A DNA stretch of 64,000 nt from Phymorhynchus buccinoides (lineage: Eukaryota > Mollusca > Gastropoda > Neogastropoda > Raphitomidae): contig CM065706.1 of the NCBI GenBank assembly GCA_017654935.2, positions 13,848,929 through 13,912,928 of the forward strand. Reading direction: 5' to 3'. Of this stretch, positions 11,500-25,660 are shown one piece after another. Position 1 is the first letter of the stretch. Each line of letters begins with the position of its first letter. A program made the position numbers and the translations under genes. The notes beneath the pieces were generated by a model, which saw nothing but the letters and a program-made list of their open reading frames with translations, had not been told where the DNA came from and searched no databases.

Positions 11500-14400
11500 A
11501 TTAATTATACACGAGTAAAATAGTTACAATATGAACATTTTAAGAAGAAACATAGAGACCACATTCACATTCTCAATCAAGTTTGAATACAATACTGCAA
11601 CTTGAAATAAAATCATACTGCCATTGACATACCGATTACATGACTAATTATAATAGACAAATTGTGCAAAAACTAAAATACCCTTCTACCTCATTTACAA
11701 GCATTTAAAGTTTATAAAACATAGACATTCTACATACAAAATACGAATAATAAAATAATTGTAAATACATTTTTTTTACAAGATTTCTGCGATAAAACTT
11801 GCCCCCTCACACACACACAAACACTAATCAATCATAATATGTCCGAAACAAGTGAGTTTTAAGGGCAGAGCGAAAGGCGGAGATAGTCAGATGAGCGGAC
11901 ATGTTGTGGGAGATAATTCCATAAGTGAGGTGCTAAATAGTAGAAGGATCGTTCACCAAACGATTTCGTGTGGACCCGAAGAACCTTGAGTGTGCAGCAG
12001 TCAGAGGAAGAATGTAGGGAGCGAGCAGGTGTGTAGACAGTTACTAGTTCGGAGAGATAGACGGGACCAGAGGAGTGAACCGCACCGAAACAAAGGCAAG
12101 CTATTTTATGCTTGATTCTAGCCTCTACTGGAAGCCAGTGCAAGTTACGAAGATGAGGTGTTATATGATCAGAATGTGGAATCTTGAGAGTGAGACGTGC
12201 TGCACTGTTTTGCAGTTTTTGAACACGTTGCAGGAGATACTGAGGACTGCCACAGAGAAGAGAGTTGCAATAGTCAATGCGGGAAAGAATAAAAGCAGAA
12301 ATAAGAGTTTTCGTGGCTGCAACAGACAGAAAGTGTCGAACAGCACTGATTCGTCTGAGCTCATAATTGATGGAACGTATGAGATTAATAACCTGTGTAT
12401 GCATTGTAAGATTTGAATCGAGGGTAACTCCGAGATTCTTTGCTGACTTAGAAAACTGAACACAAGCATTGCCAACTGTAAGAGTTTCTGGAAGAGAAAT
12501 AGTTGCAGACATACGCTGAGAGGAAACAATCAGAGCTTCCATCTTGTCATCATTAAGTTTTAATTTGTTGCATGTCATCCAGGATTTGACATCATGAAGG
12601 CAGGATTCCATAGACTGAATAGCGCTGTCAAGTTGGGTAGGTTCTGCCGATTTTTGAAGCTGGGTATCATCAGCAAAGGAATGGTTAATTACAGAGTGAC
12701 TAGCAAAAACATCAGAGAGAGGAGCAGTGTACAGGACAAAGAGAACTGGCCCCAATACAGATCCCTGAGGTACACCACAAGAAATTAACTTTGGATCTGA
12801 ACTGCAGTTGTTGATCAAGACAGTCTGAAAGCGATTTGTTAGATATGATGAGAACCACTGTAGAACTGTAGAATGGATTCCAAAAACGCGTTCCAGCCGG
12901 GATAGAAGAATGGTGTGATCTACTGTATCAAATGCTGCCGACAGATCTAGGAGAGTCAAGACTGACACTTTTCCATTGTCAAGAGCTAAGAGGAGATCGT
13001 TAAGAACTTTAGTCAGAGCCGTTTCAGTGCTGTGAGCAGGTCGATAGGCCGACTGGAGGGGGTTGAACAAACTGTTTGCTGACAAATGGTTAGACAATTG
13101 TGCAAGGACAATTTTCTCGATTATTTTGGAGACAAACGCTAAGTTGGACACAGGCCGATAACTTTTCAAGTCATTATGATCCATGGTAGGCTTCTTTATC
13201 AAGGGTTTAACAAGAGCAGTTTTGTACAGGTCAGGGAAAACACCACTCAGTAAAGAGTCGTTTATGATCTGAGTCATGACAGGCACAACAAGACATTCAT
13301 ACAACAAAGGGGTTGGTAAAGGGTCAAGGTCACACGTCTTGGGGGCAGATCTTTTCAAAACATCAAAGACATCTTTCTCAGACACAGGAGAAAAAGCAAC
13401 AAGAGGGGAGCCCACAAAATCTTTGCCTAGGGGGTGGGAGACAGTGGGCTGCAAGTCAAGCTCTTTCCTAATGTTCTCAATTTTGGAATGAAAGAAATCA
13501 GAAAACACACATGGTAATGATGGTGGGGGGTAACCAGTCGGAAGTTTGGTAGGTTTAACCCTTGCACACAGTTTGTTTGCAATAGAATACAGTTCTTTAC
13601 TAGATCTTGCCGCTGCAATTTTGGTACTGTAGTACATCGTTTTTGCCTGATCTGTCAAGAAAGTCACAAAAACGTTTAGCTTTATTATATATTTGTTTAT
13701 GTACAGTGAACCCTGAAGAATCTGATTGTGCTTGGGCCTGTCTTCGTTTTTTCTTTGCTTCTTTTATTTCGTTAGGCATCACACTAAACCAAGGACTTGA
13801 GTCTCTGCTAGAAGAAACTTTGCGTGAAGAAACAGGAGCATGTTTGGCCAATACTGACCGAAGGGCACTATCGTACTCAGCGGCAGTACAAGAACTAGAT
13901 GTGTACTTAGATAATTCTTCTTTGATATCTTTTCCGAAAACAGTTCTGTCGATTGCGCGGATGTTTCTGACGCTGCGGTACATGTGTTTGTGGACAGGGA
14001 GCTCTATGTCAAACAAACTCACAACACAAACATGGTCAGACTCGAGGTCAAGATTGACCTCTGAGGATCGGTGAACTCCATCACTGGGCCTTTCAATCAC
14101 CAAGTCCAGAGTGTGGCGATGTTTGTGAGTGGGTCCGGACACAGATTGATGAAGATTGTACATATCTAACACTTCTAAAAACTTAATAGAGCTACGATCA
14201 GTGAGAGAGTCAACATGAAAATTAAAATCCCCTAACGGACACAGGTTTCAATGAAGCGTGTTACAATGATCAAGGAGACAAGGGAATTGTTCAAAAAACA
14301 AAGTTTCAGTCAGTTTATTTACAGACGTGGGCCGAGGACGATACACACACATAAAATGCATCACACTATGCTGTGAGGTCAGTGAGACTTGGAACAGTTC

Positions 14401-15440
14401 GAAGGAAGAATGGTCGAACGGGAAGGTAGAGTTGAAGGTGAGGTGGGGGGTGAGGGTGTCTCTGTAGATAACTGCGATACCGCCACCACGACGAGAGGGG
14501 CGTGACAGAGATTTGATGGCATAACCCTCAGGGGTCAAATCAGCACAAACGGCTTCATCCCCCTGCAGTTTGAGCCATGTCTCTACCACAAACAGTAGGT
14601 CAATGTCATTGTCGGTGATGAAGGAAGTGATGCCAGCTCTTTTCTGTCTACAATTTGAGCCAACAGATTGGGCGTTGAAAGAGGCAACTGTAAGTTTATT
14701 GTTCTTGCAAACAGAGGAGGAAAGAGGAATTTGAATAAAGTTGTCCATGTTAGCAGCCAAACGCTTAGTTGTAGCCGTTGTACTGTTGCTAAGCCTATTA
14801 CTAGGCCTAGCGCTGTCTGGAAGACGGGAACACGAGGATGACACGCTGTGTTGTTGCTCTGAGGATTTACTGCTGTCAGCTGGCAGGGGTTGAGTAGTAG
14901 TGGCAGGGTCAGGCCTGTTTCCACACACAATGCCGATTTTCTTCTGCTTTCGACGTCCGACTCTATGTGATCTTACGCGAGGGAGGTGGTAACCAATTCC
15001 TGCCCCTCTAATAGCATCCACTATAGAGGGGTCTAACAGATAAAAGCTGTTGCCTGGAGTAAGAGACGCGGGCGGAAGGAACAAGGAGGGAGGGGTGGTG
15101 GTGGGTAGTGGGGAAGGAGATGGAGGGAACGAATCCCTCTTGTGAAGAAAGAGACGCTGTAGTGGAGGGATGGTGGTAGGCTGTAGGGATGGAAGAAATG
15201 GAATCCAGATGTTGGGAAAGGTGGGGTTGGGGAAATGGCGTTTCTTCACCGGCAAGAATACTAGAAAACTGTGCCAAAAACGAAATCCAAATAACCAGTA
15301 CATCTGGTGGCAGAATGACACAAAACACACACCAATACATGCTCCACTCCATCATGCTGCACTCGTGCAACTTTCACCACACTACACTGTCTATGAACAA
15401 CACTATCACAAAAAACTGAGAGAGAGAGAGAGAGTGACCA
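11500..15440 (-). pseudogene. Second CR1/L2-like LINE, broken ORF2
   Basis: A minus-strand relative of the adjacent LINE, distinct in sequence. The endonuclease begins at about 15,330 (FNAQSVGSNCRQKRAG, VVETWLKLQG, GGGIAVIYRD). It is stopped by an in-frame TGA at 14,248-14,250 just before LGDFNFHVDS, and the same frame continues to about 13,670. A one-base length change in an A/T homopolymer near 13,667 then shifts the frame into the reverse transcriptase (13,667-11,859), which has YRPVSNLAFVSKIIEK, LLDLSAAFDTVDH, GVPQGSVLGP and SFADDTQL. The 3' UTR extends to about 11,500-11,700. Only two lesions separate it from an intact ORF. A 3' fragment of the same family occurs at about 28,419-28,960 (+). 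Confidence 0.85.
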
Positions 15441-15505
15441 TGCTGCCTGCACGCGCATATAATGACGTTCAAGCATTGCATTTTGTGACTCTCTACATCT
15501 AAGCC

Positions 15506-15808
15506 TATATAATACTAAAAGATACAATAAACTGTGAACCCTTCCATTCCTTCAAACACACACATCTCAAAGGGTTGGGAGCAGTCAGGCATGTTTATCA
15601 AATCAGAGAAGTAAAATGTCATACTGGGTATGACAATTTCGTTCAAATTTAGCCAAGGAAGTGGCGTTTAGTAATTTCATGAAATACCTGGTGTCTGATT
15701 TCAGTAATTACGTGAAATTACTAGGATTTTTAGTAATTTCATGTAATTACTGGGGGGTCATAGGAATTTCATGAAATTACTGATTTCACATATTTACTGT
15801 AACATATA
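15506..15808 (+). repeat. Palindrome-rich dispersed element B, copy 1
   Basis: Shares about 300 bp with 55,963-56,295 (+) and its 3' part with 53,462-53,600 (-). The distal half is a string of near-palindromes around AGTAATTTCATGAAATTACT, separated by short linkers. It has no ORF. Its ends and symmetry suggest a foldback DNA element or MITE. Confidence 0.75.
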
Positions 15809-15949
15809 TACGTCGTAGGCAGCGAAGAGGTTAAAGTCCGGCGGATTTCCGATTTCATTACTTTTGACGCTTTTATGCTTTCCTACCGTAACTGCTTAAC
15901 TCCTCCCCAGCGAAGTCATTGCACGCGCATATAATGACGCACAAGCATT

Positions 15950-16430
15950 GCATTTTGTGACTTACTTAATTTTAGCATTGTGGCGGTACCATAGCCGATG
16001 AGGTTTAACCGAGGCGTGGATACTGCTACACCTATCTGTATTGTTAAAAAATCGGGACTTTACTGGTGTTGCACTGCCTCCGGGCATTGCAGCCAGTATT
16101 GTTCCCACCATCTTTGTATTTACAAATGTCCCATATGTGTCTATGACCGAGAGGACGTAAAACATCATTTTCATCCATCATCCAGCATTTTGTGACTTAC
16201 TTAATTTTAGCATTGTGGCGGTACCATAGCCGATGAGGTTTAACCGAGGCGTGGTTATTACTACACCTATCTGTATTGTTAAAAAATCGGGACTTTACTG
16301 GTGTTGCACTGCCTCCGGGCATTGCCTCCAATATTGTTCCCATCATCTTTGTATCTACAAATGTCCCATATGTGTCTGTTACAGACCGAGAGGACGTATA
16401 ACATAATTTTTTCGTGTGTGTTTTCGTTTT
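15950..16430 (-). repeat. Family A repeat, copies 3 and 4, in a 239-bp tandem
   Basis: The text from GTGACTTACTTAATTTTAGC onward starts at 15,957 and again at 16,196, an exact 239-bp period. Each unit contains a reverse-oriented family A element (15,965-16,172 and 16,203-16,405) preceded by GCATTTTGTGACT. The same GCATTTTGTGACT also occurs at 15,477, so it may be a repeated target-site sequence. Confidence 0.75.
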
Positions 16431-16659
16431 TCATTTTGTGACTTATAAAAATTGTATGGTTGCTGGCTTATGTCAAAACTGTAGGTGTCTGAATTTCTTT
16501 TGTTACAAAGTTTACTGAATGTGTACAGTTTTCTTCAGTTTTATTAGGATTCTACCATTTAGGTAGAACACTATTGCATTTGTAATAGGTTTTGTTCCCT
16601 TCTTTTTCTGCCCCTTTTCGTCCAATTTGGCTGAGGTCTTCAGGAAAGTTGCAGGGCAT

Positions 16660-17430
16660 TAACTGATTGCCAAATTAGTAATATAAAATTATTTTGCCGA
16701 AAAACCGCAAAATCGGCAAAATTTTATTCTTCATTAACGCAAAAACGGCTGAACAGATTTCGTTCATATTTTCAGAATTTGCTCTAAAGTAGATTTGCAA
16801 CATTCACGGTATATTATTGAACCGGAAGTATGAACTGGAAGTGCCCCAGCTATGGTCAGGCAGCTTTTATTTGGTTCACAGAATAGCCCAAACCAGAAGT
16901 GACGTCACAAAACTAACTATTGGATTTTGTAGCCCTTACTCTGGCCCAGGTCTGAAAGGAGTTTGTTGATGATATGTTAAACAATTTGGAAGTTATTCAA
17001 ATGTATGTAAATTGGGTTGGGTTGAGTCACTTTCACTTATTTCCATGTATGGATTCTTTTCTCATCGAATCTCGCTGAAATTTGCAGGAAAATTGAAGGA
17101 TGCTATACTTATCCTAACTTGTCAATATAAAACCAATTGGCCAACATTTGGCCGAAAAATTGCCACATTTTTAATCTTGAATATCTCGGAAACAGCTACA
17201 CAAAATACAATCATATTTTCGGTATTTATTCAGGAGTTACTGTGCAACACTTCCGTTTCAAACCCAAAACCGGAAGTGGGTTGAAAATGGCCAAATTTGG
17301 GTAAATTTTAATCTTTTAAATAACTCGAAAACGGCTGCACCAAATGCATTCTTATTTTGTGTGATTATTAAAGATTAATGATGCCACAACTGCCGGTATC
17401 AATCAGAGCCGGAAGTGGGGAGAGAAAGGC
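16660..17430. repeat. Degenerate modular repeats with CCGGAAGT motifs
   Basis: Three diverged modules share a theme: aaaacggctgaacagattt (16,742), atctcggaaacagctacaca (17,183) and actcgaaaacggctgcacca (17,325), each followed by an A/T-rich tract. Between them sits accggaagt (16,815; 17,267; 17,409). I infer distant kinship with the modules at 23.9-24.6, 25.1-25.7 and 54.8-55.8 kb. No ORF is preserved across modules. Confidence 0.5.
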
Positions 17431-17439
17431 TGGTGGAGG

Positions 17440-19050
17440 GGAGAATTCTGTCATGTTTGTTCTGAAAGGCAAACATAAGCCCTCTAGTTAAACATTATGA
17501 CTGATTTTTCAGCCAGGTTAAGTCAAGCAATCTCATCTGAAGGGATTAAATAATTTCTCTTTGCACACATGTCGTTTACATGTATTGAGTGGAAAATGTG
17601 TGGGAAACACACTACAAGCTACATGGAAGATACAGAGATACAGTGGTCCTTTAAAGTCCAACAGATTGACAAATTTACTACTTTCAGTTTTCATTTTTCC
17701 TGTAGTACAAGTAACCAGAACATTAGTCTTTTCTCTTTGACGAAATGCTTAGTCATAACCGGTGCATTGTTCTTCATCACAAGAAAACAGAACATGTCAA
17801 CTGACCACTGTCTCTTTTCTTACTTCCACACCCACCACTTTGTTTTTAATAATTCAAGTGATTACAGCTAAATGCTTAAGAGAACTAGCCTACATACTTG
17901 GTTCATTTAGTTCATATTTTACAATACTGAATTGTCTACATAAAATTCTATTTTTTAATCTCTGAATTCTTAGTAACTTGCTGAAAGAAAATAGATATCT
18001 TATTCTCAAAATCGCGTATTAGTTTATAGATTAGCCAAACTATTTCTCGGGACCCTTGGCTTAAAGACACAGATTGAACATTATGAGTAACAACCTTGTG
18101 CAACATTGCCTTCACAATCCATGTTATAGTGGGGGGAAATGTGGTATTATGAAGTTATCATAATTTCTGAAAATCATAGATCATATTATGCTTGGATATA
18201 TAACTTGTTTCATAATTTTGTTTGACATACCCAAGACTTTTTTGTCGTTTTTCTTATGCTTTTTACAATCTTCAAATAATCAAACTATGATATTTCTAGT
18301 ACTTGATGTTTTTAAGATTCAAAATGTCTGTTTTAATTTACAATTATGTCTGTGGCACACAATGCCTAGACATTTATTTTGAGCTGCATTTCAAGCTTTG
18401 TTAACAAACAGGTTTGAAGAAGAATGGATGGGCGTGTCTATATTACACTGCCATGAATGGATACAATAACACAAACTATCCGTATTGCAAAAGCCCTATC
18501 TTAAAGAAATTCACAGTTTAACTTGTGGTGATGCCTGCAAGGAAGACGTCTTGATATGCCTGATGTAGTATGAAGAATAAATTGGAATTACTGGCATGCC
18601 TGACATCAATTGTTTATGTTCATAGCATGGTGCCTATTCCATGCCACTCCCTTTCAGAGCCTCCCTAACAGAATCACTCACCAAGTAAACATCTTCTCTT
18701 GCCTACATTATCCTGCCCTTTGTTTCCGTCTGGAATACATATTCGCTACAGTCGTGCATCCAGCCTCAGTAAGATTAGATTGAATGATGTTTGACTGTGT
18801 GAAACGGAAGGAGATGGGTATAATGCTACTTGTTTGCCATTAGTTCTGCATGTAAAGCGAAACTTAAGCAGATCGAATGAAGCAGGTTCATACAATGTGT
18901 ATGTTTGATAGACAGTCTCTGGTCCTTCACTATCTGCCCCCAACCCCAACCCCTCTCACTTCATGTCCATTAGCCTATTAAACAGGTTTGGCAATAATGG
19001 TGGGACGATATTGGTGGATTTTTGTTCTTTAGACTAGTTCTGTAGACTAT
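17440..19050. other. No gene seen
   Basis: A/T-rich DNA with several short open frames that lack any domain, splice or codon-bias support. I recognise no repeat or RNA gene here. Confidence 0.5.
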
Positions 19051-19059
19051 TGGTCCTCT

Positions 19060-20515
<1,456 letters not shown>

Positions 20516-20699
20516 ATATTGCTACATCATATTTTGTAGCATATGTGTATTGTAGACGCATTGATGTGGTTTGTCATCTGGTTGTTATTTCCATGCAACG
20601 ACTTTTGATTTAAAGCAAAGTACTGGTTCAATAAATTATTCTCTGGAACTTCGAAGGCCTGCTCGTAGCAAGAATGGTAATAAATCTTCTCTCTTCTTT

Positions 20700-20931
20700 T
20701 TTTTTTATATCTCTCACTCTCTCTATATGCGGGCGGGCGTATGTGCATGTGTGTGTGTCCGTGCGTGCGTGCGTGCGTGCGTGCGTGTAAGTCTCTCTCA
20801 CCCTCTCTCTTGATTAAGCTCATTCATGCTCTCGCATGCACACGAACTCAGTAACAAAATAAACGCACACTGATAGACACAGTGCCCTCTCATATGTATG
20901 TATGTATGCCCGTTGATACGGTTTTAGACAT

Positions 20932-20973
<42 letters not shown>

Positions 20974-21024
20974 CTATGCATACACACACAAACGCGCGCG
21001 CACACGCACACACACGCGCACGCG

Positions 21025-21076
<52 letters not shown>

Positions 21077-21256
21077 CAAACACACAGACACACGCTCGTG
21101 CAACATAGGCTTTCCTGCATGTGCACAGGCACAGAATAAAGGCAACACAAATACAAACAGTATGCACGTAAAACAAGCACACGCGCACGCGCATTCTCGA
21201 GCACACGCACACATGTACACGCATACACACGCGTGCACCTATACACAGCACACACA

Positions 21257-21296
<40 letters not shown>

Positions 21297-21300
21297 ACAT
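20700..21300. repeat. Compound GT/CG/CA simple-sequence block
   Basis: A run of (GCGT)n at about 20,760-20,788, (GCAC)n at about 20,935-20,960, then mixed CACGCG and pure (CA)n at about 21,029-21,072 and 21,254-21,295. Alternating purine-pyrimidine makes it prone to Z-DNA. Long open frames here (VCVC, THTH) are artefacts. Confidence 0.9.
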
Positions 21301-21318
21301 GTAAGCTCTCAACAGTCA

Positions 21319-21500
<182 letters not shown>

Positions 21501-21630
21501 GTTTGCAATCAATGTAAATAAAAACCCTGCCCTGCCGTCAGAGATAAATCAGCCAACAGTCAACTAGATATAGATCTAGGTGACGGGCTCAGTGAGTGGC
21601 ACTGCAGCCACCAGTCTTTGAAAGTTACTA

Positions 21631-21790
21631 CAGTGGAACCTCCCTTATGAGACCTTCACAAATCATCCAAAATGAGGTCTTATAAGGGAGGTAATTTTAA
21701 TGCTTACAAAGAAGGGCAATGTCTCAGAGAAGTAGGTCTTATGTGGGAGGGAGTCTTATAATGGGAGGTCTTATAAGGGAGGTTTCACTG
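21631..21790. mobile_element. Short pogo/Tigger-like MITE (160 bp)
   Basis: The ends CAGTGGAACCTCCCTTATGA and the reverse complement of TTATAAGGGAGGTTTCACTG are terminal inverted repeats. TA lies directly outside both ends (21,629-21,630 and 21,791-21,792), the target duplication of Tc1/mariner/pogo elements. There is no transposase, so it is non-autonomous. Confidence 0.8.
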
Positions 21791-22129
21791 TACCAGGAAC
21801 TATAAAGGGCCAGCAACACGACATACGAATCGCATCTGAATGCGTTGAAATTTTGACTGTGTGAGTAATGATTCGCGTGAAATTAATGTATTGGTTCTAC
21901 TTGAGTATGGTGAGCGAAAATAGCAGATTTTTTTTTTTTTGTACTTGGAAGTATCACGTGACACAATCGCGTCGTATCCCCATACGATTTCACACGCCGT
22001 GTGGCGCCGGCTTAAGAGAGTGGTAGCAAAGATTGTATTACATCAATGTAGCTTGGTACAACAACGTAGCTAGTGTTACTTTCTTTTAATAGACAAAACC
22101 TGGTCTTGTCAATAAGTGGTAGGCTAGCG

Positions 22130-22136
<7 letters not shown>

Positions 22137-22198
<62 letters not shown>
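22137..22198. repeat. (TAG)n trinucleotide tract
   Basis: About 20 copies of TAG. The poly-leucine minus-strand frame over it is an artefact. Confidence 0.9.
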
Positions 22199-22201
<3 letters not shown>

Positions 22202-22244
22202 TAAAAGAGTCAACAGTAGCATGGGTAAGCAAGGGGTAATCCTG

Positions 22245-22369
22245 ATCGCTTCTCGGCCTTTTGGCTAAGACAGTGATTCGGGAACATAAATTTTTGTTTA
22301 TACCCTGGTTGGTTTGTTCAGCCCGTCGTACATGGCGAAAGCCGATACGCGACGTTAAACTGAACTCTC

Positions 22370-22370
<1 letters not shown>
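22245..22370 (+). repeat. Repeat with a U2 snRNA-derived head
   Basis: Bases 22,245-22,270 equal the first 26 nucleotides of U2 snRNA: ATCGCTTCTCGGCCTTTTGG followed by CTAAGA. The match then stops, before the branch-point recognition region, so it is not a functional U2 gene. A body (CAGTGATTCGGGAACAT onward) follows and ends in GCCGATACGCGACGTTAAAC, a tail style seen in mollusc SINEs. A U2-headed SINE or a template-switch retropseudogene both fit. Confidence 0.6.
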
Positions 22371-23040
<670 letters not shown>

Positions 23041-23243
23041 CCTCTAAACATGTAAACGGACCGAAACGGGCTCAAGCTGAGGATTGATATAACGATCTAT
23101 ATACAAATATTCATCGAAGAGCGCTACATAAGCTTTATTTATTATGAATTATTATTATTAAATATTACATTTTGTGTCCATTACAAGCGTTAAAGCTTAT
23201 TAATATCGATTAATCAAATATCTTCTTCTTGAATGAATAAAAA

Positions 23244-23437
23244 ATGGTGTTTCACGTCCTCTCGGACACAAACACACATGGGACATTTGTAAATACAAAG
23301 ATGGTGGGAACAATACTGGCTGCAATGCCCGGAGACAGTGCAACACCAGTAAAGTCCCGAGTTTTTGACAATATAGATAGGTGTAGCGGTAACCACGCCT
23401 CGGTTAAACCTCATCGGCTATGGTACCGCCACATAAG
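23244..23437 (+). repeat. Family A repeat, copy 5
   Basis: Plus-oriented copy: CACGTCCTCTCGGACACA, then AAAGATGGTGGGAACAATAC, AAAGTCCCGAG and CCTCATCGGCTATGGTACCG. It is more complete at the 3' side than copy 1. A (TAC)n tract at 23,474-23,562 follows. Confidence 0.75.
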
Positions 23438-23474
23438 TTATATATCTTCTTCTTTCTTCTTCATTGTGCTTCTA

Positions 23475-23563
<89 letters not shown>

Positions 23564-23837
23564 GCGTCGGTGTGTGTGTGTAGTTTTAAGCGTAGGCCTA
23601 TGCATCTGCACGCTTACATCTGCATACGGTGTTTGTAGGCCCGTGCCAGCACATGAGTGTATTATGCGTGTGTACAGGCTAAGTTTGAATAGAAATCAAT
23701 GCTCAAAATAAAGGTTGCTATCCTAAGGTTTAACCTAGGTATATCAGCTTGAGTCCGTTTCGGTGTTTAGAAGCACTGCAGTAGCAGCAGCAATAGCAGC
23801 AGCAGCAATAGTAATAGCAGTGTTGTTGTAGAAATTG

Positions 23838-24590
23838 TTAGTCCGTCACCAAGACGGACTATTGCGATGGGCTGGTTTGTATTTTTGTTTGTTTGTTTGT
23901 TTGTTTTTTTTGTTGTTGTTGTTTTTTGTGGGGATTTTTCTGTCTGTCCCAAGGATATCTCCCGAACCGCTTGACCGAATCGCGTCAAATTTTGTGTGAA
24001 GGTGTGCCTCCTTAATAGGAAGAGATCGGCGCAAACCATTTTGCCGTCGTGACCTTGACGTACGACCTTGAAAACCATATCTCGGGCACTGATCAACATA
24101 GGATGTTGAAACTTGGTATGAAGGTGGTTTGGCTTATGCCCGTTCTGATGATGGCATACCGATCAAGGTCAAGGTCAAGGTCAAAAAGATCGCTGGAGCC
24201 TGAAAATCGGAGGGTCATTTTTTTCTCCTTCTGTCTGTCCCAAGGATATCTTTCGAACCGGTTGACAGAATCACGTCAAATTGTGTGTGCTGGTGTGTCA
24301 CCATGAGAGGAAGGCAACCGCGCAAACCATTTTGCCGTGTATACCCTAGAGAAGAAAACATCCGAGCATAAATTATCACCATGCTGACCTTGACCTTGAA
24401 GTGTGACCTTGAAAACCGAAATTTCCTTCTTTGCGCTATATGTTTCTTCTTCAAGCTGTATCTCGTGAACTAGAAAACAGAATCCCTTCCAATTTTGTGT
24501 CAGGATGTGACACTCTACGGGGTGTCGCAAGTGCGTGGCATTGCTGGTGACGGACATGTCTGCCGCTCGGCGACGCCCTTGTTTTTGTTG
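23838..24590. repeat. Modular element with AAGGTCA arrays
   Basis: It opens with GTCCGTCACCAAGACGGAC and closes with GGTGACGGACATGTC, a short inverted relation that may be its termini. Inside, the phrase TGTCTGTCCCAAGGATATCT occurs at 23,940 and 24,229, each followed by a module ending in -GTCAAATT-TGTGTG. Clustered AAGGTCA half-sites are present: three in a row spaced 6 bp at about 24,165-24,183, and inverted ones at about 24,048, 24,064, 24,391, 24,397 and 24,409. No ORF is conserved. Confidence 0.55.
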
Positions 24591-24852
24591 TAGTTGTCAG
24601 TATCGTTTTTGTTGTAATATTTGTACTGAAGGTGTTGTAGGCCTCGTAGTCAGTTCACGCGTTTTTTTAGTTTTCTTGATACTTGTCATAGGTGGATTGC
24701 AAATTCCTAAGCCAAGAAACCACGGAAAGGGAAACATTCGAAATGGACAGGTTGCTTCATAAAATTCACCAAAAGAGTAAGGGGAAAAACTGTTTCATAC
24801 CAGTCTTTAGTGTTAGTTATAGATGATCAAAAGTAGCCACCGTTACACGGCG

Positions 24853-25090
24853 TTTAAAGATACACTGACGCACCACGATTAAGTCCCTTGTTTTTTTCTG
24901 GGTAGCTGTGACCTCACATACAAATGTCCCCAACTTCAAATTGAGGCTGCTCTTTAAAATGATGTTTCGGTTTGAATTTGGGGGCATCTGTATGGGAGTG
25001 AGACCTGGTCACAAGATTTATTTCCAGCTATAAGAGGGAAAATACGTGAAACCCGTGATTTTGACACGTGATCTGGTGGGTCTTTAAATT
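24853..25090. repeat. MITE-like repeat C, copy 1
   Basis: Shares about 230 bp with 33,432-33,655 (CACGATTAAGTCCCTTG; CTGGGTAGCTGTGACC; CTTCAAATTGAGGCTGCTCT; GTGATTTTGACACGTGATCT). Both copies begin TTTAAAGA and end TCTTTAA, a short terminal inverted repeat. It is non-coding. Confidence 0.7.
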
Positions 25091-25110
25091 GCCGTTTTAA
25101 AGCATAACTA

Positions 25111-25660
25111 GCGCAACGCCTAGTACTGGCAATGCACCGTACTGGTAACGCCTGGTAACGGTAACGCCAAGTACTGGTAACGCTGAGTACAGCAAATTTG
25201 AAGCGATTCGGTTAAGAAACGGCGGAGTTCTAAGGCCCCGTTTCCCGTTGGCGCTGCTCTGAGAGTGATGCGCTCTCCCGATTCTCTTCCTATTTGGTGT
25301 CAGGCTTTGCCCGAGCCATAGCAAGCCTGACAGCAAATGTGAAGCGATTTGGTTACGAAACGGCGGAGTTATTTGTGAAATGGTGAAGCGGCGTATAGCG
25401 CGCGCGTTTATTAATCGATTCGCTTTTGGCACACGGATAGTCCCTGGCCCCGGTCATCTATCTGCCAAATTCGAGGGCAATCGGTCCAGAAACGCCGGAG
25501 ATACGGGCGCCGAGAGACCGGCGGATGCGCGTTTCGCGCATTTGCGAAACCGCGCAAATGATACGGCCGCCTCGGTTGCCGTTGCCATCGCTCCGCTAGG
25601 GCTCACAGCAAATTTGAAGCGATTCGGTCAAAAAACGGCGGAGTTATAAGGCCCGTTTTG
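25111..25660. repeat. GGTAACGC short tandem and four CG-rich modules
   Basis: Bases 25,111-25,190 repeat GTACTGGTAACGCC-like units. Four modules follow at about 25,193, 25,329, 25,463 and 25,606, each of the type CAAATTTGAAGCGATTCGGT followed by AAGAAACGGCGGAGTT. The segment is clearly more CG-rich than its surroundings. The modules resemble the reverse complement of those at 23.9-24.3 kb. Confidence 0.6.

Noticed and set aside
10900..11523. 207-residue plus-strand frame across the LINE leader
   Set aside because: Antisense shadow of the LINE ORF plus (CA)n; no independent support. Similar shadows lie over 42,209-44,233 and 58,159-59,891 on the receptor exons.
20820..21312. Cysteine/valine- and threonine/histidine-rich frames resembling small secreted peptides
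   Set aside because: Translations of (GT)n/(CA)n and CACGCG blocks on both strands; the same pattern occurs at 587-829, 37,479-37,865 and 39,516-39,791.
22245..22270. Functional U2 snRNA gene
   Set aside because: Only the first 26 nt match; branch-point recognition region, Sm site and 3' stem-loops are missing.
25380..25649. Arg/Ala-rich CG-rich frame that might suggest a bacterial insertion
   Set aside because: The CG-rich stretch consists of repeat modules; no bacterial gene, ribosome site or protein domain is recognisable.
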